Virus record (IMG/VR): IMGVR_UViG_3300048582_000047
Location: 1-53,164 of that record
Direction: 5' to 3' (one strand)
Source: a virus
Length of the DNA stretch: 53,164 nt
In this document: positions 28,949 through 38,378 of the stretch, in pieces
Layout of the letters: each line of letters starts with the position of its first letter
Numbering within the stretch: position 1 is the stretch's first letter
Translations under genes and position numbers: made by a program
The notes under the pieces: generated by a model
Seen by the model: the letters and a program-made list of their open reading frames with translations, nothing else
What the model was told of the DNA's origin: nothing
Database searches by the model: none

Positions 28949-31279
28949 TTAGATAAAAGCGTATGGGGGAGAGCCGTCCGAGAACTTTAAACTTGTTCCT
29001 ACAAAGAAGGCCCCAAGTCTTTTTTGTTCATCCGTAGCGGAACCGTATACAGGACTACCATTAGCCATGACCTGCCCATATTTACCATCATAGCGGAAGG
29101 ACTGAGCCTCTATCTCTACCTCATGCCCAGATTTCTTTTCTGTCCTACGAATAATCTGTAGAAGTTTCTTGACAGGCAAGCCAGTCTCATCCGTGGCGAC
29201 CCTGCTATCAAGCTCTACAACATCTGCAAGATTCAGAGTCTTTAGCTCTGCGTCTAACACAATCGTATAGTGCACAGGCGGGGTGTTAAGTCTCTTGAGC
29301 AACCTTAAAGACAGGGTTCTTACAATAGCGTCCGCGCCATCATTCAACCAACGACAGAAGACTTCCCTGACTTTAGTATCATTGTAGGCATTAACAGACT
29401 CAGCCGTTGTGTCTACCAAGACGTTTAACCTATCGTAATTGTTCTTGTCTTTGTAGTCTTTTGTAGGATCAGACTGCTTAGTATAGAAATGAACTTGGGT
29501 TACCCTATCCTCGTCAAAATCTTCTTGAGAGATAGCCTTGATATCCAAGTTATCGGAGATGGGCACAACAAGTTCATCATCTACAGGGTGAGTAGCTAGA
29601 AGCCTAACCTTCTGATTAACATCGTCCCACCAAACAGAAACACCGATATCAGATAGTTCCCCAACCAATTGGGCAACACCTGTGGGTTTTGTAATCACAG
29701 TCTTTAGAAGAACAGAGTCCATCCACTTAGTAATTTCTGGTTCCCACTCTGTTACAAGGGGACAGAAACTGGTTGGAACTTTGGCGTAAGTGGTCAATAA
29801 GCTATAGATAGTATCATCCACCCTTGCCCCACTAATATAAAGAGCAACTTGGAAAGTGTCTCCCAAACTGTGAGTAGCAGCAACAGTGCCCTCTTGCCCA
29901 CGGCCAGTCAAGGTTACTACAGCCCCAGAACGGGTAAAAGTTACTAGTTCGGAACCAATAGTTCCCCAGCCAGAGGTAGGATATTCTGCTTGGATACCTG
30001 ATGGGGTCAGGCTAAAGGTCTGACCAACCGCAGCAGTAACGTTAGCCCCAAGCTTTCCTTTAGAGGGTGTGGGGGCTAATGCTTTCTTGTCGTCTGCTAA
30101 CGCAAGAACATCTTTACCCTCAAAGGTAACGTTCCCATCATTATCAGGGCCATTCATATCAGTGATAATAAAGTGCCTAGTTTGTGTTACGGTAAGAATA
30201 CCATCGTCCACATAACCATCAATAACCCTCAAGGGTCTGCCAGCGTAATAGGGCCATCTAGCTTTTAAGCGAGTAAAGAAGGTTCCAACAGAACCAGGAT
30301 CATAGCCAACACCACTGGCTTGAGCAGCCCCAGAGATACGCTCTAATTGGTATTTATCAAACCAAACATCATCGTCTACAAAATCTTTAAGTGAAACTGT
30401 GACGGAAGCCCTACGCCCAAAAGCGTTCATACGGGGGTTACTGCCCGCAACGTTAACTGTGCTAGAAAAAGCACTAACACCATTATCTTTAAGGGCAGGG
30501 TATGCAACAAGCCCTTTGGGGAGGTTAGACCTATTATTAATGAAGGTGAGTTTTTTGGTAGACTTGGTAAAAGCAGATTGAAACTGGCAAGTGCCAAAGG
30601 TATTAAAGCACTTACGTTCACCAGTTTTAGCACGAACTTCTGCTACAGTCGCTGAGGTTGTTGGCTTATAATAAGAAGCCCCTGTGCCAGTTTCTAATTG
30701 AGCGCCCCAAAGGTTGATACGAGAAGCCCCATCCCCTAAGTAACTAGTAGCCCCACCGTTGGCTGTTCCAACCCTAATAGCATAGTCTGTAGCAGAGGTT
30801 GTAGCGGCAAAGGAAACCCTCCACCAACCGTTACTCATATCCACAATAGTAGCAGGGCCGCCGCTTAAGACAGAGCCGTTTGTCAAATCAACGACCAAGG
30901 TATTGCTTGCTACAATAGGGGAACTACTTTCCCCAATTATTTGAAGAAAAGCTTGTGTCCTTGTGTTAGCTTTCAAGAATACACTTGCCGTAGGGAGACT
31001 ACCTAAAACGGTATAACCACTTTGAACATAGTGGGTATTGTTACTAGTATCTTCCCTCAAGTTGTTCGCTGTAGTGTCAAGTAAAGGGCTTGTCATACCT
31101 CCAAAGACAGCAGACCTTACTTTAGTCCAATAGGCGTTACTAAAGTCTTGAGAGTAAAGAGTGCTATTGCGTCTGCTACCAGCGGCAACCAAAGAGGCCC
31201 CGCACAACCCATCAGCGTAGGACCTAACGCAATAGTCCGTATCAATCTCTACATATTGGATAGGCTCTCTATTCGCCAT
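28949..31279 (-). CDS. tail tip hub protein with inserted carbohydrate-binding-like domain
   Basis: A 776-residue protein. Residues about 38-210 contain SQDFSNAYWTK ... WGAQLETGTGASYYKPTTS, the frame of a concanavalin-like (LamG/CBM-type) domain often found in phage tail proteins. The rest is a central hub-like protein with repeated beta modules and RVIDGYVDDGILTVTQTRHF. It overlaps the preceding gene by 11 bases. Probably the tail-tip structure that carries receptor contacts; sugar binding is inference. Confidence 0.65.
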   Translation of the reverse strand: MANREPIQYVEIDTDYCVRSYADGLCGASLVAAGSRRNSTLYSQDFSNAYWTKVRSAVFGGMTSPLLDTTANNLREDTSNNTHYVQSGYTVLGSLPTASVFLKANTRTQAFLQIIGESSSPIVASNTLVVDLTNGSVLSGGPATIVDMSNGWWRVSFAATTSATDYAIRVGTANGGATSYLGDGASRINLWGAQLETGTGASYYKPTTSATVAEVRAKTGERKCFNTFGTCQFQSAFTKSTKKLTFINNRSNLPKGLVAYPALKDNGVSAFSSTVNVAGSNPRMNAFGRRASVTVSLKDFVDDDVWFDKYQLERISGAAQASGVGYDPGSVGTFFTRLKARWPYYAGRPLRVIDGYVDDGILTVTQTRHFIITDMNGPDNDGNVTFEGKDVLALADDKKALAPTPSKGKLGANVTAAVGQTFSLTPSGIQAEYPTSGWGTIGSELVTFTRSGAVVTLTGRGQEGTVAATHSLGDTFQVALYISGARVDDTIYSLLTTYAKVPTSFCPLVTEWEPEITKWMDSVLLKTVITKPTGVAQLVGELSDIGVSVWWDDVNQKVRLLATHPVDDELVVPISDNLDIKAISQEDFDEDRVTQVHFYTKQSDPTKDYKDKNNYDRLNVLVDTTAESVNAYNDTKVREVFCRWLNDGADAIVRTLSLRLLKRLNTPPVHYTIVLDAELKTLNLADVVELDSRVATDETGLPVKKLLQIIRRTEKKSGHEVEIEAQSFRYDGKYGQVMANGSPVYGSATDEQKRLGAFFVGTSLKFSDGSPPYAFI

Positions 31280-32063
31280 AGGTATAAACTTCCATACTTG
31301 TGCTCATCCAGTTACCTGTTTCATCAAACGTAGGAGACATTACTGACCCCTCTGTTCGCCAAGCATATCCAACGTCTTTGGTGAAGGATTGTGGAGAGGA
31401 CGCAAATACAAAAGCTTTGCCTGAGTTGTAATGTTCCCGGAAAGGGATAAGCGTGGTTTCAACAAAGCCAGTCTCTAAGGATACAAGAGAGATAGTTGTT
31501 CTACCACCCTTCCTCAAAACACGGTTACCCAAGAATTGACCACCCATAGTCATACCAGTTAACAGGTCAAAATCTTGAGCCAACCACATGGGAGTATAAG
31601 GGGGCTTAACCCCAGCGGGCATATTAAATCTTTGGGTTAATAGCCATACACTGAGGGTAGGCACAGTGCCACCAGAGATAGATAATCTCCAATAGCGAGC
31701 GGAGAAACTGGTGAACAACCCTAAGATAGTTGTGTTGTCTGTCGGGACAACAGTGCAACGGGTAGTCCACACGGAGTTGTCTGGGGAAGATTCTAAAAGA
31801 ATAGTATTACCTTTAGTCCCACAGTCATGCCCTACAATAGAAAAACTATCTACTGCCGTTGAAGAACCTAGGTCCACAGAAATAGTGGCTGGTAGTGCAG
31901 TAGGACGCCAAGCTTTAACTGTATTCTCAGTTCTAATGTTCTCTTTGGGGTAGTCAGCAGCCTCCGTAGAAGCTGCCAACGTTTTACCAAGCAAGAGGTT
32001 ATTCCAAAGGATAGTGGGAAGGCTATCGGCAGAAGTCGGGGCATTTTCAATCTTGATAGTCAT
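31269..32063 (-). CDS. distal tail protein with discoidin-like domain
   Basis: A 264-residue protein. Residues about 50-150 have an F5/8-type C (discoidin) pattern: KAWRPTALPATISVDLG, then VDSFSIVGHDC and LLESSPDNSVW. The second half (PPYTPMWLAQDFDLLTGMTM...) is typical of distal tail proteins following the tape measure. It lies between tape measure and tip hub, the expected slot for a Dit-like component. Domain assignment is by pattern only. Confidence 0.65.
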   Translation of the reverse strand: MTIKIENAPTSADSLPTILWNNLLLGKTLAASTEAADYPKENIRTENTVKAWRPTALPATISVDLGSSTAVDSFSIVGHDCGTKGNTILLESSPDNSVWTTRCTVVPTDNTTILGLFTSFSARYWRLSISGGTVPTLSVWLLTQRFNMPAGVKPPYTPMWLAQDFDLLTGMTMGGQFLGNRVLRKGGRTTISLVSLETGFVETTLIPFREHYNSGKAFVFASSPQSFTKDVGYAWRTEGSVMSPTFDETGNWMSTSMEVYTYGE

Positions 32064-32064
32064 A

Positions 32065-34299
32065 TTATCCTCTCGCTACAACAAACACCTTTCCGCGTTT
32101 ATCGTTCTCATCATAGAAGGCATCAAACAAGTTAATCAGAGTTTGTCCGCTGTAAAGTCCACTCGGGTCTAAGCTATCAATGTAGACTGTCTGTGGAGTT
32201 GGGGCAGCGGCAGCGGCTGGTGTAGCAGTAGATGTTCCGCGACCACCACCTCCTGAACCCCGGCTACTAGAGCCGGATTTGATAGCTGAAACAGTTTGCA
32301 TACCAGCAGCTAATACGGAAATAGCAGCGGGAATTTTAGCAAAGAAGGGTAATGTAGGGTCAGCAAGAACTTGGTTAAAAGCCCTATAAGCGTTGATGGT
32401 GGCTTCAATACCAGCGAACACACGCCCCGCTTTAGCCATTTTATCATTACCACTTTGAAATGCAGATGCCATATCCCCAAAGAATGTTTCTGCTTTAGCT
32501 AGCCCATCCCCATAACGGTAAGCATCCAATTCATTTAGAGCTTGATAATGCTCCATTTGGAGTTGCTTTTCCATCTCGTTGTATTCTGCGATGGTAATAA
32601 GCTTACGATCAAGAGCGGTCTGTAGGGTGGACTGTTTTTCTTCGTAGGCTGCAATCTCAAGTTCTGCTTCGGATTGCAAATACTCTTGGAGTTGTTTGAA
32701 CCGATCTGTAAAGGGGTCAGAACCTCCACCACCGCCCCCACCACCAGAGCCATCAAACTGCTGGGATGTAAGAAGCATACCACTGTTGAGCCCAGCTAGC
32801 ATTGCGTCTGTAGAGTTTGGGTTTATGTTTCCACGACCACTTGATTGATAGTTCCCAACGCTACCTAAAGCGCCAAGTTTATCCCACAAACCCGTAGCAA
32901 AAGCGGGTAAGCCAGATATCTTAGCTTGGATATTTAATCCAACATTGAGTTGCATACCCCCAATAGATTCTAGAATAGATTTTACGGATTCGGCATAACG
33001 CTCACCCTCAGCAAGTCTGTCAGCCCCACGTTTGATTGCACCCTCTTGTTTAGCCATAGCCATAAGGATAGCGTCGTTTAAACCAACCATGCGGGCATTT
33101 ATAGTCTCCGCAACTTTTAACTGCGCAGCTAATTTTTCTCTAGCTTGGGCCTCTTTTTGTAGAGCATTGTATTGCTCAATAACAAGCCTAAGTTCTTCCT
33201 CAGCAGCAGCAATAGCTGGTCCGTTAATATTAACAAATAGACGCAGTTTACTGTCTATAGCCTCTTGAGTAAGTTGACGAATTTGTTCACTAAGAGCATT
33301 AGCCCTGGCTTGAAGCCTGTCTAAATCTCCACCAACAGAAGAGCCAAATTTTAAACTGTCCCAAGCTTGTTGTAAATTTTCTGTCTCTTGAATGATAGAC
33401 TTAATTTTATCTTCTATTTGTGTATTACCAGCGACCTCAGAAGAAGTCCTCATCCAGTAAGCACCAATAGCTGTAACCAAAGGGATACCAATACCAAGGG
33501 CAGTAGATAGGCCGATAGCAGCAGCAGTTGTCATACCTAGTTGACCAGCGACCAAAGGCAATGTCCCAACCAATTGGGTAGCCTGTTGCCCAAAAGCTAC
33601 CATCCAGTTAGTTCCAGATTGAACTTGGACTAAAAAGTCACCTACTTGATAACCCGCTTGTTGAGTAACAACCCCCCACTGAGACATACGACCGGATGCA
33701 AAAGCGGCCCCAGAGCCAGACATAGCAAACTCTTGATTAAGTCTCTCGACAGCAGCTTCGTGCTGTTTAGCGTTGAGAGCGCCAAGCATATGCGCACGGT
33801 TAATCTCGTTAAGAGAAGACTCATACTTTTTAGAGGCCCCGTAGATTTGATCATACTTAGAGCGGAGACGTTCAATCTCTGCACCAAAAGCATCAGCACT
33901 AGCGCCAGCGGAGATACCTACCGCACCTAACCCTAAAGTCTTACCCACTTGCGATTGATAGTTCTTGGCGGTAGACCTAGCAAGTTCCTCCATAGCGTCA
34001 CGCTGACGGAGAATAGCAGTAGTTTCCTTTTGGGCTAACCTTTCAGACTGCTCCATAAGGGAGAGCCTTTTACGCTGTGCAGCGCCCCACTGTTCCAATT
34101 CTCTTTGAGCCTTGGCCCCAACCACTTCATCTAAAGCCTTAGCCATTTGAGTAGCAGTAGCTTGTGTAGCAGCAGTCATTAGTTGGGATTCACGCTTGAT
34201 ACGCGCAACAGCACGGGCAAAAGCAGGGCCGAGTTCCCCAAGGGCGGCTTCTAACTTCTGAATATCTTTAAAGTCAGCGGTAACATTAAGATCGGCCAT
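32065..34299 (-). CDS. tape measure protein
   Basis: A 744-residue protein, the usual long helical tail length ruler. Starts MADLNVTADFKDIQKLEAAL, with helical repeats through residue 200, a membrane-like hydrophobic stretch (about 240-285), a Gly-rich linker (GSGGGGGGGGS near 515) and further helices. At roughly 0.15 nm per residue the tail would be about 110 nm. Overlaps the end of the G-T chaperone frame by 14 bases. Confidence 0.9.
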   Translation of the reverse strand: MADLNVTADFKDIQKLEAALGELGPAFARAVARIKRESQLMTAATQATATQMAKALDEVVGAKAQRELEQWGAAQRKRLSLMEQSERLAQKETTAILRQRDAMEELARSTAKNYQSQVGKTLGLGAVGISAGASADAFGAEIERLRSKYDQIYGASKKYESSLNEINRAHMLGALNAKQHEAAVERLNQEFAMSGSGAAFASGRMSQWGVVTQQAGYQVGDFLVQVQSGTNWMVAFGQQATQLVGTLPLVAGQLGMTTAAAIGLSTALGIGIPLVTAIGAYWMRTSSEVAGNTQIEDKIKSIIQETENLQQAWDSLKFGSSVGGDLDRLQARANALSEQIRQLTQEAIDSKLRLFVNINGPAIAAAEEELRLVIEQYNALQKEAQAREKLAAQLKVAETINARMVGLNDAILMAMAKQEGAIKRGADRLAEGERYAESVKSILESIGGMQLNVGLNIQAKISGLPAFATGLWDKLGALGSVGNYQSSGRGNINPNSTDAMLAGLNSGMLLTSQQFDGSGGGGGGGGSDPFTDRFKQLQEYLQSEAELEIAAYEEKQSTLQTALDRKLITIAEYNEMEKQLQMEHYQALNELDAYRYGDGLAKAETFFGDMASAFQSGNDKMAKAGRVFAGIEATINAYRAFNQVLADPTLPFFAKIPAAISVLAAGMQTVSAIKSGSSSRGSGGGGRGTSTATPAAAAAPTPQTVYIDSLDPSGLYSGQTLINLFDAFYDENDKRGKVFVVARG

Positions 34300-34641
34300 T
34301 GCTTATCACCCTAGTATAGATTCGGTCTAGCCTCTTAATAACTTCAACATCAAGAGGTGTTATTTTATTACCTGTTAACTCCGACCAAGCTTGTATCTCT
34401 TGATAAGTTATAGGTAATGGCCCAGAATAACCTTGTGGCCTTGTAGAAGATAACTCTAGAAAGTAAGACCACAGGTAGTCTAACTCTACAGGAAACTCGG
34501 GGCTGATTAAAGCCAAGGGGGTTTTGCCTGTTTGTTTTTCTACCTGCTTTAAGTGTTCTCTCTCAGCAACGCCCTCTTTATCCGGTATTGCCAACTTGAA
34601 ATCCCACTCGGCATACTTTTCTAGTTGAGAGGCTAGACCTT
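34286..34641 (-). CDS. tail assembly chaperone, T part of frameshifted G-T product
   Basis: This frame has no own start worth the name (only TTG near 34594 without ribosome site) and is open across the end of the G gene. A -1 shift at 34642-34648 joins it to the upstream frame (…FLKV becomes …FFEGLASQLEKYAEWDFKLA…), giving a G-T fusion of about 247 residues ending at 34286. The T part binds the tape measure in lambda-like phages. It directly precedes and overlaps the tape measure gene, the expected position. Confidence 0.85.
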
Positions 34642-35028
34642 CAAAAAACTAGTGAAATCCTCTTGGGCTTGTAACACCTGTGCCCTAACCCAAGGAAGCT
34701 TATCATAAATATCTCGGCAAGCCTCTGCACTGAACTTGGGTGTAGTTTTGTTGAACTGCACATTCCAGTCTTTTGTAGTGTTAACAATCAGGTCAATAGT
34801 AGCCTGCTCGATTTCTTCCGAGGTATAAACACCTTTAGTCTTTTGTGCCCTTTGAATACGAGCGTTAGTCTGAGAGTGCACAACAGCCCTATACTCTTTA
34901 CTGTGAGGCAGATAGACTGTGATAGCCATAGTCTCACCCTCGTCAGTCTTCAAAACTTCCCCCGTGATAGGGTGTTTAATCTCTACAACTGTAACGTCTT
35001 CTTTAGGGATAAAGTTACTTAAGTCCAT
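34633..35028 (-). CDS. tail assembly chaperone G
   Basis: A 131-residue protein (MDLSNFIPKEDVTVVEIKHP...), two beta strands and helical C-terminal half. Located between the tail tube gene and the tape measure, where lambda-like phages place G. Its end carries the slippery heptamer T TTT TTG in frame at codons 128-129, so some ribosomes shift -1 and make G-T. The 0-frame ends three codons later at TAG 34633-34635. Confidence 0.85.
   Translation of the reverse strand: MDLSNFIPKEDVTVVEIKHPITGEVLKTDEGETMAITVYLPHSKEYRAVVHSQTNARIQRAQKTKGVYTSEEIEQATIDLIVNTTKDWNVQFNKTTPKFSAEACRDIYDKLPWVRAQVLQAQEDFTSFLKV
34642..34648 (-). promoter_or_regulatory. -1 ribosomal frameshift site
   Basis: Minus-strand sequence T TTT TTG, aligned exactly as X XXY YYZ to the G reading frame (AGT|TTT|TTG). 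It is a canonical slippery heptamer near the end of a tail chaperone gene, and the -1 frame is open for 118 codons from there. Presumably the G to G-T ratio is set here, as in lambda. I did not find a strong pseudoknot downstream by eye. Confidence 0.85.
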
Positions 35029-35107
35029 GTCGGGGATTCCTTATTGTGTCGGGAAAAATAAAACGGGTGAGCCTAGCCCCGACAACCAAGCCCACCCTGC
35101 CAACCTA

Positions 35108-36265
35108 TTAGGTCGGGTTCCGAATAATTTCGATGTTAGTATTTTCCACCGTGTCATATAGAGCAACAAACGGGAGTGTCACAATACGAGAACCAGTGGG
35201 TCCATCAACAGGAACATCTGCACCGTTGATCTTTACACGAGGAAAGTGGAACGTGTAGTTAGATGCTCCACTAGGGTCATTCACTGTGACTTGGAAAGCC
35301 GTAGCAGTCTCGTTAATGAAACGGTTAATCAAACTGGAGTCTTCAAAGTAAGCGGTGATAGTCCCTTCAACAGCAGCCATACCAAACTCAAGTTGGGGTG
35401 TCGAAGAAGAGCCAACAACAAAAGTGGGAGTGACGGAGTTGGAAACAGAGAAGTCGATACCCGTGATAATAGCAATGGTAGTCATTGCAGCACCCGCGTT
35501 ACCAACAGACAGAGCACCGGAGTAACTATCGAAGGGTTGGTTAGAGCTTGTGGGCGTCTTTGTAGGATCAAGGGACGTGCCGGAAATAGTCATGTCTTTA
35601 CCAACCATAGAGAAGGTGGCGGTGACCATTTCGTTAGGCTTAATGGAGACAGCAACTGTATCAACGGTCATACCTGTGAACAGGCGATACTGCGCAATAT
35701 CAGCAGCTTCATCTTCAATGCTAAAAGACTTAGGAGTTGTCCCAACCTTAAGAGAGCGATTGACAATAGTTCCCGCAACAGTTTGAGCACCTGTGGCAGC
35801 ACTAAGGAAAGAAACCGTAGTGGTAGTGCAAGCCGTAACAGTCCAAGTTCCATTATACCCAGCAGGTGTTACACCCGCAACAGTAATAGCAGAGCCTACA
35901 GGGAACGGAGGGACTGTTTGCACAGCGAAAGTAAGAGTAGCGGTTCCAGCAGAACCAGCAGCCGCCGTGGTGGCAATGGAAGCAGAGGTAGCGAAAGAAC
36001 TCATGAGAGCACTTTCAAACAAAGGGTCAAAATCTGCTTTACGAAGATCAACAACGATATCACCACCAACTTGACGGTTACCGTGACGATCAACCCTAAC
36101 CATACGATCAGGTTGGATTTCGTTACCTTGAACACGGTCCTTAGTCAGACTAAGGGAGTGAGTGTTGAGTGGTAACTGAACTAAAGCGGGGCTACCCGGT
36201 GTAACACCAAAGGTAACTTCCGGGACATAAGAAAGACCAGAGCGGGCATTTTGTGCAAAAGGCAT
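35108..36265 (-). CDS. major tail tube protein with inserted beta domain
   Basis: A 385-residue protein. The ends (ARSGLSYVPEVTFGVTPGSP; VENTNIEIIRNPT) match phage tail tube proteins, and the RMVRVDRHGNRQVGGDIVV region is typical. An inserted domain of about residues 105-165 (VGSAITVAGVTPAGYNGTWT... GAQTVAGTI) has an Ig-like or small beta-sandwich pattern that may decorate the tube. Larger than simple tube proteins of about 200 residues, as expected from the insertion. Followed downstream by the G chaperone. Confidence 0.85.
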   Translation of the reverse strand: MPFAQNARSGLSYVPEVTFGVTPGSPALVQLPLNTHSLSLTKDRVQGNEIQPDRMVRVDRHGNRQVGGDIVVDLRKADFDPLFESALMSSFATSASIATTAAAGSAGTATLTFAVQTVPPFPVGSAITVAGVTPAGYNGTWTVTACTTTTVSFLSAATGAQTVAGTIVNRSLKVGTTPKSFSIEDEAADIAQYRLFTGMTVDTVAVSIKPNEMVTATFSMVGKDMTISGTSLDPTKTPTSSNQPFDSYSGALSVGNAGAAMTTIAIITGIDFSVSNSVTPTFVVGSSSTPQLEFGMAAVEGTITAYFEDSSLINRFINETATAFQVTVNDPSGASNYTFHFPRVKINGADVPVDGPTGSRIVTLPFVALYDTVENTNIEIIRNPT

Positions 36266-36276
36266 TTAGATTATCC

Positions 36277-36687
36277 TTAATTTTGGGAGTAAATATACCA
36301 GTTGACAGTCACCGGCAGACAGTTGAATGGGGGGGAGTAGTAGTCATTATTCGTGGTGGCATCCTCAACAGAGAGAATAATACCGGAGTATGAAATGTCT
36401 GTTGTTGGCCTAAATCTGTCTAGGAGAGCTTCCGCTTGAGACATAGCAGCACCTAAGCCACTACCTTCTGGTGTGCAGATCAACATAGTGAAAAAACCAG
36501 AGTATCTTAACGAAGGGTTTAATCCTCGAACAGCCGGTTGGATATTGGTTGTTACAAACGTAGATCGGATGAAGTTTGTGTTAGGGTCGGGGTCATAAGA
36601 TACGTTCTGTGGGTGAACAGTGAACACCCCCGGCATCGTAATTAAGTGGTTTTCTAGGGCAGCTTTGATAGTGTTAAGTATACTCAT
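36277..36687 (-). CDS. tail terminator-like protein
   Basis: A 136-residue protein (LNTIKAALENHLITMPGVFTV..., ending SPPFNCLPVTVNWYIY). The beta pattern and place just before the tail tube gene fit DUF4128/U-type tail terminators, which cap the tube at the head side. No catalytic motif. Overlaps the preceding gene by four bases. Confidence 0.75.
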   Translation of the reverse strand: MSILNTIKAALENHLITMPGVFTVHPQNVSYDPDPNTNFIRSTFVTTNIQPAVRGLNPSLRYSGFFTMLICTPEGSGLGAAMSQAEALLDRFRPTTDISYSGIILSVEDATTNNDYYSPPFNCLPVTVNWYIYSQN

Positions 36688-37118
36688 TTTAATCTTAACT
36701 CCGAGATAGCCTTAGCCACCATAGACGGAAAACGGGAACGTAGGTTTGTATACACGAAATAACCAGACCTTTTCCAACGTCCAGGCTCTCCAAACTCAAC
36801 AGCGTTAACGTGAGGGGAGTTGTTACCTATCCAAACTCTAGTTGATGTATTGGGGATATTTGCCACTTGAGAGAGTAAACCAGATAGGGCACTTTCTCTG
36901 TGCGTATCTCTAGCAGAAACTCTGCCGTGTGAAGAGATACCCCTACCAACATTACCAGAGCGACCTATAGAATGAGACAGGATATATGCACCAGTGTCAT
37001 CTGGGGAATACTGTGGATCAACTAAAAAGTAAGCGGCTTTCTCAAGTATTCTAGGTTGAACCTCTTTAACCCTGTCTTCTAAATCTTTTAACTGCCTCAA
37101 GAAAGTCCTTTGTGCCAT
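36684..37118 (-). CDS. HK97 gp10-like tail completion or neck protein
   Basis: A 144-residue protein with ILEKAAYFLVDPQYSPDDTG then SHGRVSAR and HVNAVEFGEPGRWKRSG; the 'VEFGtp..' segment is the hallmark of gp10-like neck proteins. Follows the stopper-like gene and precedes the tail terminator. Probably forms the head-tail interface. Confidence 0.75.
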   Translation of the reverse strand: MAQRTFLRQLKDLEDRVKEVQPRILEKAAYFLVDPQYSPDDTGAYILSHSIGRSGNVGRGISSHGRVSARDTHRESALSGLLSQVANIPNTSTRVWIGNNSPHVNAVEFGEPGRWKRSGYFVYTNLRSRFPSMVAKAISELRLK

Positions 37119-37119
37119 G

Positions 37120-37479
37120 TTAGTCTCTCAAGTAACACATCTGACACATAGTAGATGTAGAGGAAGAAATCTGGGTAACTCGAATAACAGTTGTAGTCTT
37201 AGACCCAAAGACAATCTCATCTGTAGTATCAACGTCAGGAGTGTTTGATCCGTTTTCTAATTTGTCCGAGAGGACAACACGTCTCTCTCCAGTTTGCTGG
37301 ATTTGAAACTCCGATACGGACGGGTCATTATTGAAGAAAAAACCTTTAAGGGTGTAGTCTGTGTTTGTTTGACTGACTGTCCCCGTGGCTACATCGTATG
37401 CACCTTGAGTTTTCTTACGAAGTGTTATCGTAATACCGTGCTCATTGATTAACTGTCTAAGGGAGGAAGGATCAAACAT
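37120..37479 (-). CDS. head-tail stopper-like protein
   Basis: A 119-residue beta-rich protein (ITITLRKKTQGAYDVATGT, then VVLSDKL, TTTVIRVTQI). The pattern matches head-completion/stopper proteins that close the portal after packaging. It ends with CQMC. One-base overlap with the adaptor gene and one base before the next. Confidence 0.7.
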   Translation of the reverse strand: MFDPSSLRQLINEHGITITLRKKTQGAYDVATGTVSQTNTDYTLKGFFFNNDPSVSEFQIQQTGERRVVLSDKLENGSNTPDVDTTDEIVFGSKTTTVIRVTQISSSTSTMCQMCYLRD

Positions 37480-37940
37480 TAGTCTTCTCCCGACAAGTAA
37501 CCTGCTGAACTAGGATTATCGAATTGTCCCACATTAAACTCTGGTTTTACTCTATCTGTAAGTTGATTTGCCGCAGCCATAGCCGCTTTGGAAATACCAC
37601 CAGCGGCAAGGCCAACTGTCTTTCCGCCTTGGCGTTTCCCTAATTCAGATAACTGAACAGCGAGGATTGTGTATTGCTTAATACGGTCGCTATACTCTGC
37701 CTCTAATGCCCCATCAAGTTGGGTGTTAACCATCCTAGCGTATTTACTAGCCAGAAGTCTTGCGCAGAAAGCAGCAGAAAAGTATACGTTGTCGTTGTTC
37801 TCAGCAAGTGCGAAGTAGACTTCTTCATCTTGCATCTGGGGTTGTGTAGAGTCATTATCTCCAACAAGAAGCCTAACGACATTAAGTCTTCCAGAAGGGG
37901 TAGTGGTTACTAGATCAACAGGGTCATAAGTATATGTCAT
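37479..37940 (-). CDS. head-tail adaptor-like protein
   Basis: A 153-residue mainly helical protein: LNVVRLLVGDNDSTQPQMQDEEVYFAL is the typical opening of phage gp6-like head-tail connectors, followed by a helical bundle. It probably binds the portal in the neck. Order capsid, unknown, adaptor, stopper, completion, terminator, tube is canonical for siphoviruses. Confidence 0.75.
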   Translation of the reverse strand: MTYTYDPVDLVTTTPSGRLNVVRLLVGDNDSTQPQMQDEEVYFALAENNDNVYFSAAFCARLLASKYARMVNTQLDGALEAEYSDRIKQYTILAVQLSELGKRQGGKTVGLAAGGISKAAMAAANQLTDRVKPEFNVGQFDNPSSAGYLSGED

Positions 37941-37955
37941 CTACCCCTCCGGTAG

Positions 37956-38366
37956 TTAATGTTCCATGTGCCCGTAGGCAGCGCGCCAACTTCTGATCTT
38001 ACCTATCTGCTTCCACCTAACCTTAGAGAAAGCACAAGACTTCTTTTGTATCTCTCTGGCGTTAGCAGCCTTGGCTTTAACTTGCTTGTTGATAGTATTT
38101 CGCAAGTCATGTAGAGCCTCTAGAGTCATAGCATCTAAGCCATCCCCTCTAGCCCCAACAAAATCTGCCATAGAACCCTCTAGATCGGGCCTGTGGTTCA
38201 GGTAAAAGTTGTCGTAGTAGAAGTGTATCTCGCTTCCTTGGTAGTCCCAACCAAAGGTTTCCCAAGGGAAGTGTGAGTCAACCGTCCAAATCTTATTGCT
38301 AAGTTGAAACGGTTGACTCACAAAGACAGGGCGGCGAGGATCAAAACGTAGTCGGGACACGATCAA
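37956..38366 (-). CDS. hypothetical head-region protein
   Basis: A 136-residue protein between capsid and adaptor. Start may be TTG 38366 or GTG 38360. It has an aromatic beta first half (WETFGWDYQGSEIHFYYDNF) and a basic helical second half. Function unknown; position suggests a head-associated protein or an insertion into the module. Confidence 0.6.
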   Translation of the reverse strand: MIVSRLRFDPRRPVFVSQPFQLSNKIWTVDSHFPWETFGWDYQGSEIHFYYDNFYLNHRPDLEGSMADFVGARGDGLDAMTLEALHDLRNTINKQVKAKAANAREIQKKSCAFSKVRWKQIGKIRSWRAAYGHMEH

Positions 38367-38378
38367 CCCTCCCCAATA

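Noticed and set aside
34286-34594. T frame as an independent gene from TTG
   Set aside because: No ribosome site; the slippery heptamer and open -1 frame explain it.
35246-36175. Long plus-strand ORF (309 codons)
   Set aside because: Antisense to the tail tube gene, rich in Arg, Ser and Asn from codon bias; no ribosome site or neighbours.
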